25,025 bases of DNA, from positions 777,785 through 802,809 of the forward strand of contig BFEA01000281.1 in the NCBI GenBank assembly GCA_003427395.1. Direction: 5' to 3'. The stretch comes from Chara braunii. Taxonomy: Eukaryota; Streptophyta; Charophyceae; Charales; Characeae. The position numbers were made by a program, and so were the translations under genes. The notes beneath the pieces were generated by a model. The model worked only from the letters and a program-made list of their open reading frames with translations, was not told the DNA's origin and did not search any database. How positions within the stretch are numbered: the stretch's first letter is position 1; each line of letters opens with the position of its first letter. Shown here in pieces: positions 18,399 to 25,025 of this stretch.

Positions 18399-19889
18399 AT
18401 GGTGGAACCCAGAATTGGGGGTGGAAACGGCGGCGATAACCACGAGGTGATGGCCAATCATCCCCTCTAATTTGTACCTCCTCCCTCCGAGGTTCCCATC
18501 TTTTCCGAGGATGAAACCGACCCTCGCACTTGGCTAGCTGCCTTGAAAGCTCAGGGCTGGTCGGACCAGTTGCTCCGAGAACGAATCCCGGGGAGGTTAG
18601 CCGGAACCACTTTTGAGTGGTATGGTCAGAACCCCTACACTAATTGGCTAACCTTCCAATGGAAGTTTCTCGAGCGTTTTGATCACATCGCACCTGGACA
18701 GTGCCTTCTACGGATAAAAGAATATACGCAGCAGCCTCGGGAAACCTTGGCCAGATATGCAGAGCGTTTTACTTACTTAGCCGAACGTTCCGAGGTCGAT
18801 GAAAAGATGGTGCGGACTGATTTCGTTAGGGGACTGTCCGATTCTCGCTTGCAGAAGAAGATCCGCAAGAAATGCAATCCGATAGAACATACCCTGACCA
18901 AGCTCATTCAATATGCCATTAAATACGGGAAGGAAAATTACGATGTAGGTCTGGACTTGGAGTCCGACGAAGATGACCCATCGGTTGTCCGGCGCCATAG
19001 CTACTCCGCTACAGCGCGAATGTTCGAGGATCGCTTCGGATTAGGACCAACAAAGAAGAATTCGGATCGAAAAATTTCGTCTTCCGCGTCGACCTCCCGA
19101 CGCTCTGGTCAAGCTCAAGGAGGCCGGGACGAGGACGAAATATCAATGAAAGAGGTCGGGAGGCCGGGACGAGGACGAAATATCAATGAAAGAGGTCAAG
19201 CTCTGGTCACGGTAGTGGCCCCGCTGACAGAATTTGTTCAAAACTTGCAGCGGCAACGGGTGGCAGCTGCGCAACGGCAGCAAACTGCCATGGCCGCCGG
19301 TACCCCTATGACCCGACCAGCCGCAGCAGGAGGCGCCCAGCCTCTGCGGTGCTACAACTGCAATCAGCCGGGCCACCTTGCGAAAGACTGTCCGAAACCT
19401 CGAACTCGGAGTGGGCCCGCGGGGCCCACCGGACCTTCCCAAATCCCGTTAGCTGCTCCGACCGCTGCAGGGCAGGGGAGGGTAGCCACGATGATGGATA
19501 CTGGAACAATGGAAATGGTGACCCCTGCGACCACCGAGATAGGACCCAATGAGTATATGGCTGCGGCAATGTTCGAACCCGGGACCATTGGAGTGATACG
19601 TCACGTCCAAAGGATTACCGAGGAAAGCGACCTCGGGCCTTGGCGGCCGGGGTTCGAAGATCTCACGGCCTCTGACTCTGAGTACAAAGACGGTCACATC
19701 GACGTGTTGGATGCATTGAAGGCTCTGGATCTACGGATCCCCGTCCCTATTCCCTATCTGCTAACCATTTCCGAAGCGGCTAACGAAAAGCTGATCGAAC
19801 GATGCCTCAAGAACAGGCGCCGATTCGAGGAAAGTCGAAAGGGCAAAAAGCCGGTCCTACGAGACCTACCCACAAACGAAGAGTCATAA
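18399..19889 (+). pseudogene. gag: retrotransposon capsid/nucleocapsid protein, broken
   Basis: The best start is ATG 18399, which opens a frame that meets TAA at 18468-18470 and then runs uninterrupted to the TAA at 19887. The capsid-like region (about 18570-18960; FEWYGQNPYTNWLTFQWKFL and ETLARYAERF) matches the Retrotrans_gag family. A CCHC zinc knuckle, CYNCNQPGHLAKDC, lies at 19350-19391. A basic/Ser linker separates the two. A 40-bp tandem duplication (19121-19200) sits in the linker. The zinc knuckle binds RNA during packaging. The frame goes on past 19889 towards the protease without a shift, so Gag-Pol may have been one ORF originally. Confidence 0.85.
19121..19200. repeat. 40-bp tandem duplication in gag
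   Basis: AGGCCGGGACGAGGACGAAA... starts at 19121 and again at 19161, and the two copies are identical or nearly so. The unit is not a multiple of three, so the two copies are read in different frames (DEDEISMKEV, then GRGRNINERG), although the surrounding gag frame stays open. Confidence 0.9.
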
Positions 19890-20510
19890 CCCTCGACCTC
19901 AAAGGTGCACGAGGCAAACCGGGTAGGAATGATCCAGACCGTAGATCCTGCCTCAGAGAAACCTGAGGTATTCCTCTGAGCCTACCCTATAACCTGGAAA
20001 AGCGTTGAGTGTGACTGCGAGGTCTGGGGAAACCCCTCGGCCGCCATCCTAGATTAGGGATCGTCAGCGGTTGGCATTTGTTGGAGATTGACGAAACGAT
20101 TGGGAAGGGAAGGACAGGTTCATCCCCTCCGACCGGATGAACTGTATATATCCGCTACGAAGGACAACATTCATTGTAAGGGGCGGATAACGAACGTGCC
20201 TATACGAGTGGGGCGGGTGCATTGTTTGTGCGACGCAATCGTACTGGATGTACAGGCGTATGATGTTCTGCTAGGCATTCCGTGGCAGGCGGCGGTCGGA
20301 GCGCGAATGCACTTTGACAGTTGTATGGTGGTGCTCACATCGGCCCACCCCAAACCACAAACGATACCGATGAGATTGGCGGTGCGTATGCGCACCCAAC
20401 CGGCGCCTCGAATCACTACGAAAGCCCATCAAATCAACATGATCCAATGCTTGTCACCAGGCGAAAATGAAACTTCATCGGAAACTAACGAGACTGATGT
20501 ACCCGACTGA
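19890..20510 (+). pseudogene. Retrotransposon aspartic protease region, catalytic triplet broken by TAG
   Basis: Same frame as gag. The second half of a retropepsin-like fold is visible: YDVLLGIPWQA (about 20259-20291), equivalent to the conserved I/L-L-G-x-x-W-L segment. The catalytic Asp codon (20052-20054) is followed by TAG (20055-20057) and then Gly-Ser-Ser, so the stop takes the place of the middle residue of the D-S/T-G triplet. TGA at 19977 and TGA at 20508 also interrupt the frame. The 140-codon open part (from 20088) has no ATG. The protein would have cleaved Gag-Pol. Confidence 0.75.
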
Positions 20511-20561
20511 TATCCGATCCGGGTTCAGGATCGGTGGCGCCACTCCTGACGACCAGAACCC

Positions 20562-21902
20562 ATGGAAATAGTTCGGAGCGAGTCCGATTGGTCGCATGCG
20601 TTCTCCTCCGTGGTGCAGGGAGAACCCCTGCTGAGGGTGTCGCGAATAACTGACCTTTCGAAACCCCCTGCGTCCTTATATCTTAGGATGGACCCCCTAC
20701 CCGAAAGGTTTACGAAGCTCAGGGGGTTGTGCGATTTAACTTTTCGGCCTCCCAGGCCCCTGCTTACAAACGCAAAAGCCGCCCTGCTCTTGAAGGAAGG
20801 GGTGTCATTTCAACCCCGAATGAGGGAATATCGATGGAAGCCGAAGGAACTAATACAGGCCTTTTCAGTGGAACCCTCGGCTGAAACCGAGCTCGAGAAC
20901 GACAGTGACATGGAAAACGAACCGATAAGCCCAGCAGACAGTCAACTTATTGCGACCGTGCTTTCGGCAAAAACCGACAATTCTCTGTTTGGGGCCTCAC
21001 CTGAAGCCAACGCGTCAGTCCCCACGGTTACATCGACGATCTCCCTCCCTGAGGGAAACGTGGAAGTCCGGTTGCCGGCCCGTGTGCCTGACGACTACAA
21101 GCGCCTTTTTCTGGCGGTTATACAGGCCTACCCAGAGGCCGTTAGTATCCAAGACCACGATATAGGACTTACCCACCTGATCCAACACGCGATTGATACC
21201 AGTGATCGCACTCCGATACATTGCCGACCGTACAGCTATTCCCTAAAGGAAAGACAGCTGGCCCTGGAAAGGGTACGGGAGCTCGAGCGGTTGGGGTGGA
21301 TTGAGCCATCGCTTGGACCGTGGTCATTTCCCGTGGTCCTCGTGCCGAAACGAAACGGTTCAGTCCGAGTGTGTATTGACTACCGCAAATTAAACGCTAT
21401 TACTACCAAAGATGTCTATCCGTTGTCGCGGATTGACGATCTGCTGGATGTTATCGGGTCCGCTCGGGTCTTTTCGAGGTTCGATATCCGACACGGTTTT
21501 CACCACGTCGCAGTCCGACCGGAAGACCGGCCCAAAACCGCTTTTGTCCTGTTCGAGGGCACGTGGCAATGGATCCGGTGTCCTATGGGAATTTGCAACG
21601 CCCCCGCAACATTCCAGCGGGCCATGAATATGGCCTTCGCCGAGTTCGTTAACAAAACCCGTTTGACACAGCCGTTGATAAATTTTTGTGTGATTGTGTA
21701 CATGGATGACATTTTGGTATTTTCCAAAACCTATGAGTACCATGTGGAACATATCGAATGGGTGTTGCATGCGTTGAAAGATGCGGGGTTCAAAGTGGCT
21801 CTAGAGAAAAGCGAGTTTTTTCTATCCGAAATCTCCTTTTTGGGCTACATCGTCACGGTTGAGGGACTGAAACCTGATCCCAGGAAGGTAGCAGCGGTCT
21901 GA
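20562..21902 (+). pseudogene. Retrotransposon reverse transcriptase
   Basis: 446 codons from ATG 20562, in frame with gag. Residues about 1-165 are a poorly conserved linker. RT motifs run from about 200 to 446: PYSYSLKERQ, GWIEPSLGPWSFPVVLVPKRNGSVRVCIDYRKLN, FSRFDIRHGFHHV (catalytic Asp 308), MGICNAPATFQ, and YMDD (380-383, catalytic Asp pair), then FLGYIV. All three catalytic Asp residues are intact. The TGA at 21900 falls where the family continues into the thumb/connection segment, at a position that is usually a charged residue. The preceding TGA codons at 20508 and 20547 cut it off from the protease. Confidence 0.92.
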
Positions 21903-22631
21903 GAAGCCTCGGCCCTGGTCACGCTCACTCACGTTCGAGCCTTCCTAGGGCTGGCCTCTTATTATCGACGCTTCATTCGGGGCTTTGCCTGCCTCGCCAA
22001 GCCGCTAACGAACCTGTTGAAGAAGGAGGAGCAGCTGATCTGGACGCCGAAATGCGAGGCGACTTTTCAGGCACTCAAGGAGGCTTTGACATCGGCGCCC
22101 GTGTTGGCGCATCCCGATCCGACAAGACAGTTTGCGCTGCATACCGACTGGCAGCCGCAGGCGATATCGGCAGTGCTGACTCAGCAAGGAACGGATGGAA
22201 GGGAGCACGTCATCGAGTATGCGTCGAAAATGCTAAGCCAGGCGCAATCAAACTACGAGGCGTGCAAGGGTGAGTGCTTGGCGGTGGTGTGGGGGGTTCA
22301 GCATTTTCGACCGTATTTGTACGGCCAGAAGTTCGTGCTCGTGACGGATCATCAGCCATTGCTGTCGTTGCGGAATAACACGGATTACACGGGTACCTTG
22401 GGAAGGTGGGCGGTGAGATTGTAGGACTACGACTTCGACATCCGCCACCGCGCCACCAGGCAGCACGGGAACGCCGACGGCCTGACGCGCCTCCAGCCGT
22501 CGAACAAAAGTCATGCGAATGAAAAACTCATCCCGTGGAAGCCGATTTCGCCTTCGACGGAACCCGACTATGGGGAGGTGAATGTCCTCCGCAAGGGTAC
22601 TGCAGCAATCGGAGATGGCGAACTCCCCTGA
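21903..22631 (+). pseudogene. Retrotransposon RNase H region
   Basis: Continues the RT frame directly after TGA 21900. The thumb motif TLTHVRAFLGLASYYRRFI begins it. RNase H catalytic positions are readable: Asp in HTDWQ, Glu in YEACKGECLAVV, Asp in VTDHQPLL, and Asp in HGNADGLTRL. TAG at 22422-22424 interrupts just before DYDFDIRHR, at a position that is mostly Gln in relatives. The frame ends at TGA 22629. It would have removed RNA from the RNA/DNA hybrid during replication. Confidence 0.88.
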
Positions 22632-23636
22632 GGAGGCCGCCACCCCTCCTCCCCTATTCTTTAACCCCCTCTCTTGACCCTGACTCGCCTCCGAGCACGC
22701 CTTCCCAAATCTGTTTCTTTTGCACCTTGCCCATGATACCGGACGGGGGAGATCCTCCTCTCAAGGGGCCTAACTTTCTTCCCTGGATACAATGTAGTCA
22801 ATGTCACATCGTGCGGTCCCATGGGAGTTGTGCCCGGTATCGGAATGAGAAAAGTTGGAACTGTCCCAACTGTCGAACGGACCACGTACCTACGGAAAAA
22901 CGGTATCTAGAAGCCAGAATGGCAGACGGATTTTTGCCAAGTGTCCGCCGAGTGGAAGTCTGGACGGATCTTTTGCTATTACGGAGACTGACAGGCGACC
23001 CGCTGACGGAACTTACCAAGGCAGAACGGCGACGTGTCACGGAACGGGTGCACGATTACCGTTGGCAGGGATCTGTCCTTCAAAAACGAAAAGACGATGA
23101 CGTCGACGGGTCTAGTTGGCTGATGGTTCCACACCCACAGGCCCGGTTCGATTGGACACGAGCCGCCTACGAGGAGGATGCGGTCCACTTTGCAATCAAA
23201 TACACGAAAAAAGCAATAGAGAAAAACGGATGGTACTGGTCGGGAATCCGGGAAGATGTGAAATACATCGTCCGGACTTGCCCGGCCTGTGCGACCGATA
23301 AGGCACCGATACAGATGCCCCATACAATAGTGCCTACCCGGGTAGAGCGCCCCTTCCAACGGGTCAGTATCGATACGACGGACATCAACGTGTCGAGAGG
23401 CCTTGTTGATCAAGGAGAACTCAATGTTCTTCTTGTAGCCGTAGATCATTTCTCGAAATGGATCGAAGCGTATCCAATGACCAGCCGGAACTCGCAGGAA
23501 GTAGCCTGGTATATTAATCGCTTTTTGTGCATGCACCTGGACGTAGAAGAGATACATATGGACAATGGGTCCGAGTTCCAGGGGGAAGTAGAGCGACATC
23601 TTCAACAGAAAAAATGTGCCAATTTTTTTGCCACGT
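22632..23636 (+). pseudogene. Retrotransposon PHD-finger/integrase region, truncated
   Basis: An open frame at 22535-23785, shifted relative to RNase H, has no usable ATG. It contains a C4HC3 finger (22712-22873), then a degenerate zinc-binding HHCC domain (VHF and TCPAC, while the expected first His is Tyr), then the integrase core. The core has Asp in RVSIDTTD and Asp in HMDNGSEF, with LLVAVDHFSKWIEAYPM between them. The third catalytic residue (Glu) should follow about 35 residues later, but similarity ends at about 23636 and low-complexity sequence takes over. The enzyme would have joined cDNA to the host chromosome. This copy cannot. Confidence 0.85.
22712..22873 (+). other. PHD-like zinc finger (C4HC3) encoded in the retrotransposon pol
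   Basis: Ligands in order, by residue of the open frame from 22535: C60-x2-C63, C87-x2-C90, H96-x2-C99, W108-x-C110-x2-C113. This is the C4HC3 order and the W-x-C-x2-C ending of PHD fingers. The 23-residue gap between the first two pairs is slightly long, and the 10 residues before the last pair slightly short. PHD fingers typically read histone H3 tails. A role in target choice, like the chromodomain of chromoviruses, is inference. Confidence 0.6.
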
Positions 23637-23925
23637 TGGACCTATGTTTACACCACATTTCAACTGTTTATAAACTGCTGGCCGGGGGGGGGTGTGTATG
23701 TTCAACACAAAATGAAGGAAACCAACACTGGCCATACATTGGGGACACTGAAACTTGTGTGTTCAACTGTTGGACCAACTGTTGAAAAACAGTTGGTCCA
23801 ACTATTGATCCATTGTTGGTGGCTTGTTGAAATGTTGTTGAAAGTTGTTGGAATGTTGTTGAAACTTTGTTGAAATGTGTTGAACCGTGTTGAAACTGTG
23901 TTGGAATTTGTTGAAGCAGGGTATT
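23637..23925. repeat. GTTGAAA minisatellite DNA with a perfect 15-bp GAAA hairpin
   Basis: GTTGGACCAACTGTT (23769-23783), GAAA, AACAGTTGGTCCAAC (23788-23802) forms a perfect hairpin with a GNRA-type loop. To its right, about 23805-23925 is a degenerate tandem repeat of (T)GTTGAAA/TGTTGGAA units. To its left, inverted TTCAAC units occur (23655, 23699, 23762), so the whole block may be a foldback inserted at the integrase break. Confidence 0.7.
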
Positions 23926-24117
23926 GGACCGTATACACTAGCAGTTTCTACACAGGTCATTTGCGTTGTCCGGGGGTGGGTTGTGATTGTGTTTTCCTCG
24001 TTTTGTGGTGAGCACGTTTTGGAGTACGAAGATCACATGGGCGAGCGTTGGGTGTGCGCGCGCCGACCTGGCACGTGATGATTGCACTGGCTGATGGAAT
24101 TGAGGGATAAGAAACTG

Positions 24118-24122
<5 letters not shown>
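23926..24122. other. Unassigned DNA
   Basis: No gene or repeat family is recognised between the minisatellite and the GA tract. One CACGTG lies at about 24073. Confidence 0.3.

Positions 24123-24188
<66 letters not shown>
24123..24188. repeat. (GA)33 microsatellite
   Basis: Uninterrupted GA dinucleotides. Confidence 0.97.
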
Positions 24189-24190
<2 letters not shown>

Positions 24191-24222
24191 TTGCAGGCTG
24201 CTGACGACCACATTTCGAACCA

Positions 24223-24484
24223 CGTACAAACAAGGTTGACTTTCGGTGTCCGACGGCGGTGCACATTTCGATAAAATGCTGGGGGGCCCCTCGTACAAAT
24301 AAGGTTGGCTACTGCGGACCGAAACTTGTCGAACACGTCAGTGTCCGACAAAATTTGGCATGCAGTAGCCAACCTTCCTTTTCTTTGTCCCTGAGATTGT
24401 TGTGTCCCGTTCTATATAAAACGATTTGGTGTGAGGAGCCGAGGTCCGCGTCACCCTGCCCTGCAACGAACAGTTCTCACCACC
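24223..24484 (+). promoter_or_regulatory. TATA-bearing repeat, copy 1 (with a short extra head)
   Basis: TTCTATATAAA at 24410-24420 is a strong TATA box. Upstream, AAGGTTGGCTACTGC (24301-24315) and GCAGTAGCCAACCTT (24362-24376) form a perfect 15-bp inverted repeat. The head CGTACAAACAAGGTTGAC (24223-24240) is a third, partial repeat of the motif at 24291 and 24567. Copy 2 follows at an offset of 275 bp. One ambiguous base lies just past the end (24489). Confidence 0.6.
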
Positions 24485-24545
24485 AGAANGAGTAAATTTT
24501 TGGANTTATTCTCTCACTTGTACGGAGCAGACGTGGGAGACCATC

Positions 24546-24759
24546 GATTAAATGCTGGGCTGCCCTCGTACAAACAAGGTTGACTAGTGCGGGCCGCAAG
24601 TTGTCCAACAACGCAGGGTCCGTCGCATTTTGGCACGCAGTAGCCAACCTTCCTTTTCTGTGCCCCTAAGATCGCTGTGTCCCATTCTATATAAAGCGAT
24701 TTGGCGTGGGGAGCCTCATTTTACGTCGCCCTTCCCTGCAACAAACAAGTTTCACCACA
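24546..24759 (+). promoter_or_regulatory. TATA-bearing repeat, copy 2
   Basis: Parallels copy 1 throughout: AAATGCTGGG, CTCGTACAAACAAGGTTG, GCAGTAGCCAACCTTCCTTT, then TTCTATATAAAGCGATTTGG (24685-24704), CCCTGCAAC and TTTCACCAC. Roughly four fifths of the bases agree by eye. Duplicated promoters or LTR-like ends are possible. No transcript or ORF downstream inside the window can be tied to it. Confidence 0.6.
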
Positions 24760-24986
24760 GCTTGACAAAACACATTGTCGTGTCATGTTACCATTAGAGA
24801 GTCAGCCGCACACACCACTCAATCGCACGAAGATGAGGAATACAAATGTTTGTACAATTGTGTATCATAAATAACAGAAGTTGTGTAGTTATCAGACTGT
24901 ATGGAACATACGGCTCGCAATCCTCATGCGGTGCACGTGCGTGCAAGCACTCGCTCTCTCTCTCTCTTCTGCAAAACTGAAGGTCT

Positions 24987-24990
<4 letters not shown>
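24760..24990. other. Unassigned DNA
   Basis: AT-rich stretch without an ORF. It ends in short CT runs. Confidence 0.3.

Positions 24991-25025
<35 letters not shown>
24991..25025. repeat. (CT)n microsatellite running off the window
   Basis: CT dinucleotides to the last base. The true length is unknown. Confidence 0.95.

Larger units (their letters stand above)
18203..23636 (+). mobile_element. Degenerate Ty3/gypsy LTR retrotransposon with PHD finger in pol
   Basis: Order PBS, Gag (CCHC), protease, RT, RNase H, integrase identifies the Ty3/gypsy (Metaviridae) group. The whole of gag through RNase H lies in one reading frame, which is broken by nine stops (TAA 18468, 19887; TGA 19977, 20508, 20547, 21900, 22629; TAG 20055, 22422). 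The PHD/integrase part is in another frame. Similarity stops at about 23636, inside the integrase core, and neither a polypurine tract nor a 3' LTR follows. It cannot move on its own. Confidence 0.9.

Noticed and set aside
18399-22631. Stop-codon reassignment (as in some green algae where TAA/TAG code for Gln)
   Set aside because: TGA, TAG and TAA all interrupt the same frame, and TGA is the commonest. The cellular gene on the minus strand ends normally at TAG. Decay explains this better.

Overview
The window looks like repeat-rich nuclear DNA of a green-lineage (Viridiplantae) eukaryote. The best guess is a charophyte-type alga such as Chara. The evidence is a plant-type U6 snRNA 3' half, one long gene with a chloroplast-transit-like N-terminus, a Ty3/gypsy element primed by initiator tRNA-Met, and many foldback elements, microsatellites and long A or T runs. 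The organism name is inference. The window holds one convincing intact cellular gene.

Layout. 1-2115: nested foldback elements, with a small TA-flanked element at 1020-1145 whose minus strand carries a hammerhead-ribozyme core. 2116-7058: mostly unassignable DNA, with a U6-like snRNA pseudogene (3803-3904), a 33-bp-stem hairpin (4039-4127) and a second, inverted, truncated copy of the hammerhead element (4212-4308). 7059-10421: decayed ORFs, a 36-bp minisatellite, a CT tract and a tRNA-derived SINE inserted into a 98-bp tandem repeat. 10841-14400: the main gene on the minus strand (10928-13585), encoding a peptide-deformylase-like domain that has lost its metal site, followed by an FtsH-type M41 protease domain that keeps HEAGH. 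Its stop codon lies inside a 95-bp MITE. About 330-700 bp upstream of its ATG is an 11-unit, 34-bp-period array of the palindrome GACACGTGTC (G-box/ABRE core CACGTG). 14762-17900: another MITE, a 65-bp direct repeat, a TATA-bearing stretch, a GA tract and a decayed Cys-motif ORF related to one at 7.1 kb.

18203-23636: a Ty3/gypsy retrotransposon on the plus strand (PBS, Gag with CCHC knuckle, aspartic protease, RT, RNase H, integrase). It has nine in-frame stops, at least one frameshift, and an integrase cut off before its catalytic Glu. Between RNase H and integrase lies a C4HC3 PHD-like finger, unusual for a gypsy pol. No 3' LTR is visible. 23637-25025: Gly/Thr-type GTTGAAA minisatellite DNA with a perfect 15-bp hairpin, a GA tract, a 275-bp-offset duplication of a TATA-containing segment, and a terminal CT tract.

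The most noteworthy items are the inactive-deformylase/M41 fusion with its G-box array, the PHD finger inside the retrotransposon, and the hammerhead element pair.
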